From positions 1-28,383 of the forward strand of contig DKCU01000139.1 in NCBI GenBank assembly GCA_002451555.1: 28,383 nt of DNA. The letters are read 5' to 3'. Of the stretch, positions 6,623 to 15,038 are shown in pieces. The notes beneath the pieces are model-generated. The model did no database searches, had not been told where the DNA came from, and worked only from the letters and a program-made list of their open reading frames with translations. Positions within the stretch are counted from its first letter, which is position 1. The number at the start of each line of letters is the position of its first letter. This DNA comes from Candidatus Segatella albertsiae (lineage in GTDB: Bacteria; Bacteroidota; Bacteroidia; Bacteroidales; Bacteroidaceae). Made by a program: the position numbers and the translations under genes.

Positions 6623-8323
6623 ATGAAAAAATACAATATCAATAAGAAAGTTATCGGAATATGTTTCGGCAGTGCTTTGGCTGTAGCTTGTGTCTTAGCC
6701 TATCTTTGGTTTACGGTACACACCGACAAGAACAAGGTCGAAGCTGCCAGGGTACATGTGGAAAGCTACATCAGCTATGATATGGTGCAAAACGGCAAGG
6801 TCGTACTGACCTTTGAACAGGACACGCTATCTGGTGTGGGCTACTTTGTCAACAAGTGGGACTTTACGCCGACTTGCCAAGGAAGAGTGTGGGTCAACAT
6901 CGACAACTCCGTGTGGCAAAACAAGTACAAAGGAGCGAATCCTCAACACCTGTTGGAAGAAATGACAAACATCCAGGACAGCATCTACAAAGATGCGAAA
7001 TGGAAACTTGCAGAACTGAGATATTATGTGAAGTCTCATAACGTGACGGATGAAGGCTATAATATGATTTCAAGATACGAAGCGCAAGAAAAAGTAGTAT
7101 GCGACTCAGCCAAGAAAATGTTGGATTCACTTAATCACATCAAGAAAGGACAGAATCTCAAGATTGTTTTTAGACGAAACTTCATGGCCTCCTATCCATG
7201 GCAAAAGGACAATCCTCAAAAGGAACAAGACAAGGAAACGATTCTGAAGAAAGGAAAGGCAGGTTATATCTGTGAAAAGCTAGACCCTATCGACGGCAAC
7301 CTTTACCAACTGCACTCAAAGCAAACCCCCGATGGTGCCAAGGCATTGCTCAAATCGCAAGCCAACAGTCTAGCGGGAGCAAACATTTACCCATTGTCAA
7401 ATATCAGGGAATTATATTTTGTAGTTGACTCCACCAATCGCTACACAGGCGAAGTCGATAGCATCGGGCTTCCTCACGGACATGGACAGTACATTTCACC
7501 GAAAGGAGCCTATTACGAAGGGAGTTGGCTGCACGGAAAACGCAATGGCTTCGGATTCTCCATCGAATACCACAAGCAACTACGTGCTGGGGAATGGAAA
7601 AACAATGTATATAAGGGCGAACGCCTCGTATATCGTTCCGACCGCATATACGGCATCGACATATCTAAACATCAGCACGTGAAAGGAAAGAAGAAATACG
7701 GTATCAACTGGAGCAAGCTCCGCATCGTGCATCTTGGCAACATCAGCAAGAAAACCATCAGCGGATCTGTCAACTATCCGATTAGTTTCATCTACATCAA
7801 GAGCACAGAGGGGTCGTCTATCCTAAACCCCTACTACAAGAAGGACTACGCTGCGGCGAAAGCCCATGGCTACAAGGTCGGGACCTACCATTTCTTCTCA
7901 ACGCTCACCCCAGCCAACAAACAAGCCAGCCAATTCTTGAAACATAGTTTTGTGCGTAGCAACGATTTGCCGCCTGTCCTAGACGTGGAGCCTACCCATG
8001 AACAAATCAAGAAAATGGGAGGCACCGGTGTTTTGTTTGCCAGGATGAGGACATGGCTGAGGCTGGTCGAAAGAGCAACTGGCAAAAAGCCTATACTTTA
8101 TATAAGCCAAACCTTTGTCAATCGCTACCTCAGCCAAGCACCAGACCTTAAGAAAAACTACCAAGTTTGGATAGCACGCTATGGCGAGTACAAGCCAGAT
8201 GTCAAGATGGCATACTGGCAACTATGCCCTGACGGAAAAGTGGCGGGAATTCAAGGGTACGTTGATATCAACGTCTTCAATGGATACCACGACGCATACA
8301 GCCAGTTCGTGTCCTCGCACTAA
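6623..8323 (+). CDS. Membrane-anchored MORN-repeat / GH25 lysozyme-like protein
   Basis: The 566-residue protein has an N-terminal TM anchor (about 10-31), a domain of about 240 residues that I do not recognise, two to three MORN-type repeats (about 274-335: YTGEVDSIGLPHGHGQY, YYEGSWLHGKRNGFGF), and a C-terminal glycoside hydrolase family 25 domain (about 343-560). GH25 hallmarks are GIDISKHQ (Asp346), FIYIKSTEG (Glu396), KVGTYHFFS, PPVLDVEP (Asp454 and Glu456, the D-x-E catalytic pair), YISQTFVNRYL and VWIARYG, ending with a WQLC...VDINVFNG strand. GH25 enzymes cut the MurNAc-GlcNAc bond of peptidoglycan. The anchor places the enzyme in the periplasm on the inner membrane or, less likely, secreted. 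It is transcribed alone, divergent from the efflux operon, and a weak hairpin follows. The start gives a proper basic-then-hydrophobic anchor. Confidence 0.9.
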   Translation: MKKYNINKKVIGICFGSALAVACVLAYLWFTVHTDKNKVEAARVHVESYISYDMVQNGKVVLTFEQDTLSGVGYFVNKWDFTPTCQGRVWVNIDNSVWQNKYKGANPQHLLEEMTNIQDSIYKDAKWKLAELRYYVKSHNVTDEGYNMISRYEAQEKVVCDSAKKMLDSLNHIKKGQNLKIVFRRNFMASYPWQKDNPQKEQDKETILKKGKAGYICEKLDPIDGNLYQLHSKQTPDGAKALLKSQANSLAGANIYPLSNIRELYFVVDSTNRYTGEVDSIGLPHGHGQYISPKGAYYEGSWLHGKRNGFGFSIEYHKQLRAGEWKNNVYKGERLVYRSDRIYGIDISKHQHVKGKKKYGINWSKLRIVHLGNISKKTISGSVNYPISFIYIKSTEGSSILNPYYKKDYAAAKAHGYKVGTYHFFSTLTPANKQASQFLKHSFVRSNDLPPVLDVEPTHEQIKKMGGTGVLFARMRTWLRLVERATGKKPILYISQTFVNRYLSQAPDLKKNYQVWIARYGEYKPDVKMAYWQLCPDGKVAGIQGYVDINVFNGYHDAYSQFVSSH

Positions 8324-8329
8324 CTTCAC

Positions 8330-8368
8330 TTAACAAAAATACCGACTTATCCAAAAGTTTTTTGTTAA
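8330..8368 (+). terminator. AT-rich inverted repeat after the MORN/GH25 gene, possible terminator
   Basis: TTAACAAAAA (8330-8339) pairs with TTTTTGTTAA (8359-8368) across a 19-base loop. The stem is almost all A:T, so it is a poor intrinsic terminator, but it is the only hairpin between the lysozyme-like gene and the rpoD promoter. Confidence 0.3.
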
Positions 8369-8407
8369 ACTATGCTAACAGAAATAACAACGATACAATA
8401 TTTTTAC

Positions 8408-8415
8408 TATATTTG
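8408..8415 (+). promoter_or_regulatory. -7 box (TATATTTG) of rpoD
   Basis: TATATTTG matches TAnnTTTG exactly, 54 bp before the rpoD ATG. No good -33 TTTG lies at the expected distance. The leader would be about 45 bases. Confidence 0.55.
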
Positions 8416-8468
8416 CGTCGTTTTATGTATAATAAGGTATTGACAATTAACGGAGTAAATAGCATAGG

Positions 8469-9341
8469 ATGAGACAACTGAAAATTCAAAAAAGCATAAC
8501 TAATAGAAACAGCGAGGCACTTGACAAGTACCTTGTAGAGATTGGTCGTGCTCCAATGGTTTCTATAGACGAAGAAATTGAATTAGCCCAAATCATTAAA
8601 AAAGGTGGCAAGGCCGCAGATAGAGCAAAGAACAAATTGGTAGAAGCCAATTTGAGATTTGTAGTATCTGTAGCAAAGCAATACCAGCACCAAGGTTTGA
8701 CGTTGACCGATTTGATCGACGAGGGGAACATTGGGCTGATCAAAGCCGCCGAGAGATTTGACGAGACAAGAGGCTTCAAGTTCATATCCTATGCCGTATG
8801 GTGGATAAGGCAAAGCATCCTGCAAGCCATTGCAGAGCAGAGCCGCATCGTTAGATTGCCCTTGAACCAAGTGGGTTCTCTCAACAAGGTCAACCATGAG
8901 AGCAACAAGTTTGAACAAGAGAACCAAAGGCGACCTAGCGTGGAAGAACTAGCACAACGCACAGGAATCGACGAGGAAAAAATATCACAGAGCATGGCTG
9001 CGAGCGGTCACCATGTGAGCATAGATGCTCCATTCGGTGACGACGATGACAATTCCATGGTCGATGTCATGGCTAGCGGCGACGATAGCCGTACCGACAA
9101 GCATGTCGATCATGAAAGCATGGCTATGGAACTGCGCCAGGTCTTGGAAAAAGTACTCAAGGAAAGAGAAAAGAAAATCGTCTGCGCATGCTATGGAATC
9201 GGAGAACCAGAGAAAGGTCTTGAGGAAATTGGAGACAAGATGGGACTGACAAGAGAGAGAGTTCGCCAGATACGCGAGAAAAGCATCACGAAACTCAGGG
9301 AATCAGGAAATGTCAAGATATTGATGAAATATTTAGGCTAA
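8469..9341 (+). CDS. rpoD: RNA polymerase primary sigma factor RpoD (sigma-A type, no region 1.1)
   Basis: The 290-residue protein directs core RNA polymerase to promoters. It starts MRQLKIQKSITNR, the usual start of Bacteroidota primary sigma factors, and lacks region 1.1 as they all do. Region 1.2 is near 16-45 (LDKYLVEIGR), region 2 at about 58-125 with LTDLIDEGNIGLIKAAERF and the -10 recognition helix YAVWWIRQSILQAI (108-121), followed by SRIVRLPLNQV; region 3 includes RRPSVEELAQRTGI; region 4.2 is GLEEIGDKMGLTRERVRQI near the C-terminus, ending MKYLG. Region 4 is a little divergent from the classical consensus (CACYGIGEPEKG), and an acidic DDDDN stretch lies in the region 3-4 linker. Gene order and its own promoter suggest a single-gene unit. 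A terminator-like hairpin lies 121 bp downstream. Confidence 0.95.
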   Translation: MRQLKIQKSITNRNSEALDKYLVEIGRAPMVSIDEEIELAQIIKKGGKAADRAKNKLVEANLRFVVSVAKQYQHQGLTLTDLIDEGNIGLIKAAERFDETRGFKFISYAVWWIRQSILQAIAEQSRIVRLPLNQVGSLNKVNHESNKFEQENQRRPSVEELAQRTGIDEEKISQSMAASGHHVSIDAPFGDDDDNSMVDVMASGDDSRTDKHVDHESMAMELRQVLEKVLKEREKKIVCACYGIGEPEKGLEEIGDKMGLTRERVRQIREKSITKLRESGNVKILMKYLG

Positions 9342-9430
9342 TTAGGCTCCATCCTTTGTCGTAGTTTGAAAATCATTCTTGGCGTAGCTTGGAAATCCTT
9401 TGCCCAAGTTGGAAAAAGTTTCCCTTTCAT

Positions 9431-9461
9431 TTTGTGGATTCAATGTTTTATAGTATCTTTG
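9431..9461 (+). promoter_or_regulatory. Strong Bacteroidota promoter for the DUF5686-like gene
   Basis: TTTG (9431-9434), 19 bp, then TATCTTTG (9454-9461): the textbook spacing and both boxes exact. Its position, within an open frame that extends upstream to 9389, is the main reason to place the gene's start at 9500. Transcription should begin about 9465-9470. Confidence 0.75.
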
Positions 9462-9462
9462 C

Positions 9463-9494
9463 AATCGGGAGCGAATCCGCTTCCGATTTTTTTT
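9463..9494 (+). terminator. Intrinsic-terminator-like hairpin with T8, overlapping the promoter's start point
   Basis: AATCGGGAGCG (9463-9473) pairs with CGCTTCCGATT (9478-9488) as an 11-bp stem with one G:U and a 4-base loop, and the sequence runs on into eight Ts (9487-9494). It would end rpoD transcripts that read past the stop at 9341. It begins two bases after the -7 box of the next gene, so that gene's own RNA would lack part of the left arm. Confidence 0.65.
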
Positions 9495-9499
9495 GTTTT

Positions 9500-11560
9500 A
9501 TGAAGAGATACCTATATCTGATAATATGCATTGCCATCTTGATTCCACAAGTCCTGGAGGCAAGAAGGCTAACACCGAAAGACGCTTTTCGCGATTCGGT
9601 GCTTATGCGTATTTACACTTATGAGAAACGTCACCATGATTCGGCAACCGTCTTGCATAGCTCCTATGCCTACACAAAATTCCAGATGAGAACCAACCAT
9701 CGCAATTTTACACTGGCATTGATACCATCCATGTATGCTATATCCAAGGGAACAGGACGGCACTTCATCGGAGAATATTACAGCAAATTGACCTACGATG
9801 GCAAAAAGCTCTCCAACCATAGAATGTTGAATGTCAGCACCATTCCTCATAGAAGAAATACGATGCCATCGGTCTTGAATTTTCTGACTCCTAATGTATA
9901 TGGGGAATGTCTCTTCCAGGAGAACGTCCTATCACCTTTTCATCGGACCAACAAGAAATACTACAATTACAGCATGACTGTCCTGCCCTTTGGAAAAGCA
10001 CAGGTATATATATACCCAAAACTCAAAAACACCCAACTTGTGACAGGAAAAGCTATCGTTGATTACCACACTGGCAGAATCTGCATGGTTGATTTCGAGG
10101 GCGAATACGACATGACTAGATTTTTCATTACGATTACCATGGATAACGAGAGTCCAATGGCATCTATGTACCCGAAGCAATGTGACTTGAGAGCAAACTT
10201 TCGGTTCATGGGAAACCAAATAACAGCAAGGTACTCAACGACCTATGGATTAAAAAGTGTTCTCAACGACTCGTTGAGCAACGTTGCGGACACTGCCTTA
10301 TTGGCAAAGGTCAGACCAGTTCCACTGAATGAAATCGAGAGACAATACTTTGATTCATACTACGAAAACAAGAAAGTAAAAGACTCTATCTCGGCCAACA
10401 AGCCTGCCAAGAAGTCTTTCGCCAAGGACGTACTATGGGACATCATTGGCGACAACGTGCTAAACAGAATCAAGCAAAACTTCGGTAAGCAAAACAAAGG
10501 TTATCTGAGAATCAATCCGATACTCAATCCCCTTTACATGGGTTATTCCGAGAGAAAAGGATTCGTCTATAAGTTTGATGTCCGAGGAAGTTACTCCTTC
10601 AACGATGACATCCAACTAGCACTCCGTTTCAAGGCTGGCTACCAATTCAAGCGACACCAATTCTACTTCAGCATCCCCGCGACCTTGAACTACAACAAGA
10701 AACACGATGGGTTCTTGCAAATAGAATTTGGTAATGGCAACCGTATCAATTCCAACGTGGTAGCTCGTAGGATACTAGACATCAGCTCTGACAAGGACAG
10801 CCTCATCAACTTTCCACATGGCGACTATACGGACTTCAAGGACAATTATTACCGCATCACAAACCATTGGATGTTCAACTCGCGTATCGGATTCGAGTTA
10901 GGAGTCGTGGCTCACCAGCGCAACGCAGTCAATCCATCGTTTTACGAGACCAACGAGTTTCCCTCCTCCTATCGTTCTGTGGCTCCTGCCATAGCCCTGG
11001 TTTGGTACCCTATAGGCAAAAACGGTCCCGTGCTGAAGGTGGATTACGAGCGTAGTTTTAACCACGTCTTCCATTCCAACATCAGCTACGAAAGAGTAGA
11101 AATGGATATACAGACCATAATCTATGCTTCAAGAAGGCGCTCGTTCTCCTTGCGAGGAGGCTCGGGTTTCTATACCCAGAAAGGAGACCATTGGTACTTC
11201 GTAGATTACACCAACTTCCGAGACAACAACATTCCTGGAGGCTGGAACGACGACTGGAGCGGAGAGTTCGAGATGCTGAACTCAGGATGGTACAACGCAT
11301 CCGACTACTATGTCCGTACCAATGGCACATACGAGGCTCCTGCCCTATTCTCAGCTTGGCTGCCATGGGTAGGTCGATTTATAGAAAACGAGCGCTTATA
11401 CGTCAACGCACTGGTAGTAAACCATTTACACCCATACACAGAATGGGGATACGGTGTCAAGACACGTCTCATGTCATTGGGAGTGTTCGCCGCTTTCCAA
11501 AACACCAAATTCCAAGGCGTAGGATGCAAATTCGGCTTTGAGCTGTTCCGTGACTGGTAA
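9500..11560 (+). CDS. DUF5686-like outer-membrane beta-barrel protein
   Basis: I take the start at 9500 (MKRYLYLIICIAILIPQ..., 686 residues) because it gives a clean signal peptide cut after about residue 20, and because a promoter and terminator-like hairpin lie in the 37-codon in-frame upstream extension (9389). The N-terminal third is a soluble region with YTKFQMRTNHRNF and TRFFITITMD. The rest alternates polar and aromatic strands as in outer-membrane barrels, including RGSYSFNDDIQLALRFKAGY, and VGRFIENERLYVNALVVNHL, and ends GFELFRDW with an aromatic terminal residue, as barrel proteins do. The segment FVDYTNFRDNNIPGGWNDDW resembles the DUF5686 C-terminal region. Function of the family is unknown. 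It may be co-transcribed with addA (116-bp gap with no evident promoter). Confidence 0.75.
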   Translation: MKRYLYLIICIAILIPQVLEARRLTPKDAFRDSVLMRIYTYEKRHHDSATVLHSSYAYTKFQMRTNHRNFTLALIPSMYAISKGTGRHFIGEYYSKLTYDGKKLSNHRMLNVSTIPHRRNTMPSVLNFLTPNVYGECLFQENVLSPFHRTNKKYYNYSMTVLPFGKAQVYIYPKLKNTQLVTGKAIVDYHTGRICMVDFEGEYDMTRFFITITMDNESPMASMYPKQCDLRANFRFMGNQITARYSTTYGLKSVLNDSLSNVADTALLAKVRPVPLNEIERQYFDSYYENKKVKDSISANKPAKKSFAKDVLWDIIGDNVLNRIKQNFGKQNKGYLRINPILNPLYMGYSERKGFVYKFDVRGSYSFNDDIQLALRFKAGYQFKRHQFYFSIPATLNYNKKHDGFLQIEFGNGNRINSNVVARRILDISSDKDSLINFPHGDYTDFKDNYYRITNHWMFNSRIGFELGVVAHQRNAVNPSFYETNEFPSSYRSVAPAIALVWYPIGKNGPVLKVDYERSFNHVFHSNISYERVEMDIQTIIYASRRRSFSLRGGSGFYTQKGDHWYFVDYTNFRDNNIPGGWNDDWSGEFEMLNSGWYNASDYYVRTNGTYEAPALFSAWLPWVGRFIENERLYVNALVVNHLHPYTEWGYGVKTRLMSLGVFAAFQNTKFQGVGCKFGFELFRDW

Positions 11561-11676
11561 CACACTCTCCCCAAAAGCAATTACCCTACTCCTCTAATAG
11601 CTTCTATCAGCAATATTAACAAACATCAACGGAGGAGGACAAGCCCCATCAATAGAACAAAAAATATATTAAAAAT

Positions 11677-14600
11677 ATGAATACCCAACTTACCGTTTAC
11701 AAGGCTAGCGCCGGTTCTGGAAAAACTTTTACCTTGGCTAGAGAGTACATGACACTCCTGGTCAAGGATCCAACATCCTACCGCAACATCCTAGCCGTGA
11801 CCTTCACCAACAAGGCTACCGAGGAAATGAAAATGCGCATCCTCAGCAAACTATATGGCATATCACATCGGCTAAAAGACTCGGAGGATTACCTACAGCA
11901 AATCAAAGGCATCCTAACCGACATGTCGGAAGAACAAATCGTACGCAATGCCAGCATCGCATTAAGCAATCTGATACACAACTACAACTACTTCCGCGTC
12001 GAGACTATCGATACGTTCTTTCAAAGCGTTTTGAGAAATCTAGCACGAGAATTGGACTTAACAGCCAACTTGAGAATCGGACTCAACGACGAGCAGGTGG
12101 AACAGCAAGCAGTCGATGAACTCATAGAAGAGCTCAAGACAACCGACAAGCTACTGTTTTGGATTATGGACTACATCAAGGAAAACATCGCCGATGACAA
12201 GAGCTGGAACGTAATAGGTCAGATCAAAGCTTTCGGTCGCAACATATTCAAAGAGTTTTACAAGGACAACTCCCAAAAGTTGGACGAATGCCTGGGCAAG
12301 GATGGCTTCTTCGAGGCATACACATCCAAAATCAAAAAGATGCAGAGGGAAGCCAAGGATCATTTTGAGCATATTGCTTCTTCTTTCTTCGATGCATTGG
12401 AAGAAAACGGTTTGACCGCTGATGACTTCCAAAACAAGACTCGTGGTATCTGGAGTTATTTCAACAAACTCAGAAACGGTAAGTACGACGATGATGACTT
12501 GGTCAACAGCACATTGGCAAAATGCCTAGAACAAGAGTCTGCTTGGGTTAAGAAGAGTGATGCCAAACCGGGAAAGCCAGCCTACGATTTGGTGGAATCA
12601 TTTCTATTCCCCCTATTGCATCATTCGGAAGAAATGCGTCCTAAATTGCTCCATATTTTCAAAAGCTCCGAACTTACGGTACGACATCTAAACCAATTGC
12701 GCTTGCTAAGCAGCATCGACTATAAAGTAAGAGAGATGAACAAGGATGCGAACCGTTTCTTGTTGAGTGACACGCAAACCTTGCTCCATTCCTTGATAAG
12801 CAACGACGATTCACCATTCATCTTCGAGAAGATTGGAACACAGTTGAACCATGTGATGATAGACGAGTTTCAGGATACCAGTACGATACAATGGAAAAAC
12901 TTCAAAGTGCTGCTACAAGAGACTATGAGCCGCCAGGATGCGGGCAATTTGATTGTAGGCGACGTGAAGCAAAGTATCTACAGATGGCGCTCTGGCGACT
13001 GGCGATTGCTGAACAACATCGAGAACGAGTTTACCAAACAGCAACGTATCAAAATCGAGTCACTATTTACCAACTATCGGTCAGACCGAAACATCATAGA
13101 CTTCAACAACGCATTCTTCACGACTATCTCCGACAAGGAATACACCGTACTCAGGGAAAAGGAGACAAGCCTGTTAACCGTGAAGGAAGAAAAGGAGGAA
13201 GAAAAGGAGGAAGAAAACACACAACAGTTGAACACTGCTGCGAGCGAGGCAAAGCAATTGCAAAAAGCCTATAGCGATGTCGTACAGCAAGTACCAGGAA
13301 AAAAGGGACAGACAGGATACGTCCGCATTCACCTTTTGGCATCAACCAAGTCATCCCATGACAATGAGGAAGAAAGCTACCAAGACAAGATGATGCGCAT
13401 GACATTGGAGACTATCGAGGAATTGGCAGACAAGGGGGTTAAGTACAAGAACATCGCCATTTTGGTGAGGAGCAACAAGACGATACAGAACATCGCCGAT
13501 TACCTCATGAGCCACAGCGAAACCCCATTGCCATTGGTTTCAGACGAAGCCTTTCGCCTGGATGCATCGCAAGCTGTCAACATTCTTGTCATGAGTTTGT
13601 ATTGTCTGACTCACCCGCAAGACGACATTGCAAAGGCCGCCATCAAGAATTTCTGCACCAAGTATCTTGATGAAGGTTCCATTGCCGATACCTTCTTCGA
13701 ACAGAGGGAAACTCTTTTGCAGAAGCCTTTGTTTGATTTGGTGGAAACTCTTTACGACCATTTCCAACTAGGAAAGAATGAAAAGCTGAAGAGTCAGAGT
13801 GCATACGTCTGCGCCTTCTATGACAAGCTGAACTCCTATCTTTCGGAAAACAGCAGCGACATAGAAAACTTCCTTGAAGAATGGAACAACAATTTGCACT
13901 CCAAAAGCATCCAAAGCGACAAAGTCGATGGCATACGCCTCATCACCATACACAAGAGCAAAGGACTGGAGTTTGATAACGTCATCATGCCTTTCTGCGA
14001 TTGGACTTTGGAAAAGGGAGACACAATCTGGTGTACACCTACGGTAGAGCCATACAATGAACTGCCTTTGGTCCCTGTCGATTTCAGCGAGAAAAAAATG
14101 GTGGGAAGCATATACGAGAAAGACTATCGGCATGAGCATCTGCAAAACATGGTTGACAACCTCAATCTTCTTTACGTGGCCTTCACCCGAGCAGGGCGCA
14201 ACCTATTTGTATATGGCAAGAGAGGCTCCGCCTTATTGCGTAGTAATATGATAGAAGAAAGTCTCTCCAATACAAATGAGAAGTTAGCGCACCTCAATGA
14301 GGAAAGCGGACTACAGCCTCAGCCACAGTCTTATGAAGGAGAAGGCTCTGACAAGAAAACGGAAGATATATATTTCGAGTATGGAACAATAGATGCCGAA
14401 GCGAAGGAAGATGAGCAAACAGGAGGAGACAATGTCTTCATGAACAAGCCACAGGACAGAGCTATCCACATTGAGACAACTTCCAACCTGTACAACTTCC
14501 AACCAAGTCTGCAGAGCGAAATGTTCGTAAAAGGGGAAGACATGGAAGAACAGCAAAAGTTCTATATCAAGATGGGCTCCGTGCTCCATGAGCTATTCTC

Positions 14601-15003
14601 AAGGATTCGAACACACAAGGATGTGGATTTCGTACTCAACCAGCTAGAACTTGACGGTGTGCTTTATGACGAGAATATCACCAAGGAGAAAATAGAGCAG
14701 ATGCTTCGCAAACGTTTGAACAGTCCACTGGTAAGTGATTGGTTCTCTGACAAATGGAAGGTCATGAACGAAAGCAGCATCCTGTACATAGACGAAGAAG
14801 GAAAAGTCAAGAAAGACCGTCCTGACAGGGTCTTGCTAGGAGATGACGAAATCATAGTCATCGACTTCAAGTTTGGTAAACCAAAACCAGAATATCACAC
14901 CCAGGTCAAAAGATACATGGAACAGATGGCAGCCATGGGGCATCGGAAAGTGAAAGGATACCTTTGGTATGTCTATCCAAACCAAGTAGATGAAGTTAAG
15001 TAA
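11677..15003 (+). CDS. addA: AddA-like UvrD-family helicase with C-terminal PD-(D/E)XK nuclease domain
   Basis: The 1108-residue protein is the helicase-nuclease subunit of an AddAB-type complex that resects double-strand breaks for RecA loading. Superfamily 1A motifs run in order: Walker A ASAGSGKT (10-17), VTFTNKATEEMKMRI (Ia), Walker B MIDEFQDTS (Asp396, Glu397), DVKQSIYRWR (III), HKSKGLEFDNV (759-769, V) and YVAFTRAGR (833-841, VI). The C-terminal nuclease has MGSVLHELFSRI, DRPDRV (Asp1050), IVIDFKFGK (Asp1063, Lys1065) and a Tyr/Gln helix (HTQVKRYMEQ). Between helicase subdomains a Glu/Lys-rich stretch (about 502-514) is built from a 12-bp repeat. It starts with a standard MNTQLTVYKASAGSGKT, the natural start. 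The partner gene follows after 35 bp. In Bacteroidota these proteins are often annotated only as UvrD-helicase domain proteins. Confidence 0.9.
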   Translation: MNTQLTVYKASAGSGKTFTLAREYMTLLVKDPTSYRNILAVTFTNKATEEMKMRILSKLYGISHRLKDSEDYLQQIKGILTDMSEEQIVRNASIALSNLIHNYNYFRVETIDTFFQSVLRNLARELDLTANLRIGLNDEQVEQQAVDELIEELKTTDKLLFWIMDYIKENIADDKSWNVIGQIKAFGRNIFKEFYKDNSQKLDECLGKDGFFEAYTSKIKKMQREAKDHFEHIASSFFDALEENGLTADDFQNKTRGIWSYFNKLRNGKYDDDDLVNSTLAKCLEQESAWVKKSDAKPGKPAYDLVESFLFPLLHHSEEMRPKLLHIFKSSELTVRHLNQLRLLSSIDYKVREMNKDANRFLLSDTQTLLHSLISNDDSPFIFEKIGTQLNHVMIDEFQDTSTIQWKNFKVLLQETMSRQDAGNLIVGDVKQSIYRWRSGDWRLLNNIENEFTKQQRIKIESLFTNYRSDRNIIDFNNAFFTTISDKEYTVLREKETSLLTVKEEKEEEKEEENTQQLNTAASEAKQLQKAYSDVVQQVPGKKGQTGYVRIHLLASTKSSHDNEEESYQDKMMRMTLETIEELADKGVKYKNIAILVRSNKTIQNIADYLMSHSETPLPLVSDEAFRLDASQAVNILVMSLYCLTHPQDDIAKAAIKNFCTKYLDEGSIADTFFEQRETLLQKPLFDLVETLYDHFQLGKNEKLKSQSAYVCAFYDKLNSYLSENSSDIENFLEEWNNNLHSKSIQSDKVDGIRLITIHKSKGLEFDNVIMPFCDWTLEKGDTIWCTPTVEPYNELPLVPVDFSEKKMVGSIYEKDYRHEHLQNMVDNLNLLYVAFTRAGRNLFVYGKRGSALLRSNMIEESLSNTNEKLAHLNEESGLQPQPQSYEGEGSDKKTEDIYFEYGTIDAEAKEDEQTGGDNVFMNKPQDRAIHIETTSNLYNFQPSLQSEMFVKGEDMEEQQKFYIKMGSVLHELFSRIRTHKDVDFVLNQLELDGVLYDENITKEKIEQMLRKRLNSPLVSDWFSDKWKVMNESSILYIDEEGKVKKDRPDRVLLGDDEIIVIDFKFGKPKPEYHTQVKRYMEQMAAMGHRKVKGYLWYVYPNQVDEVK
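13185..13217 (+). repeat. 12-bp tandem repeat in addA coding for a Glu/Lys-rich linker
   Basis: GGAAGAAAAGGA occurs twice in full (13185-13196, 13197-13208) and continues for nine bases. It encodes a VKEEKEEEKEEEN stretch (about 502-514) between helicase motifs III/IV and V, a place where loop insertions are tolerated. Slippage would add or remove four residues in frame. Confidence 0.75.
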
Positions 15004-15038
15004 TCAAATTATTGAAACAAAGCAATTAGACAAAAACA

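Noticed and set aside
9389..9499. 37-codon N-terminal extension of the DUF5686-like protein
   Set aside because: A complete promoter and a terminator-like hairpin lie inside it, and the signal peptide begins only at 9500.
11631..11638. GGAGGAGG Shine-Dalgarno-like sequence upstream of addA
   Set aside because: It is about 40 bases before the ATG, too far to act in start selection.
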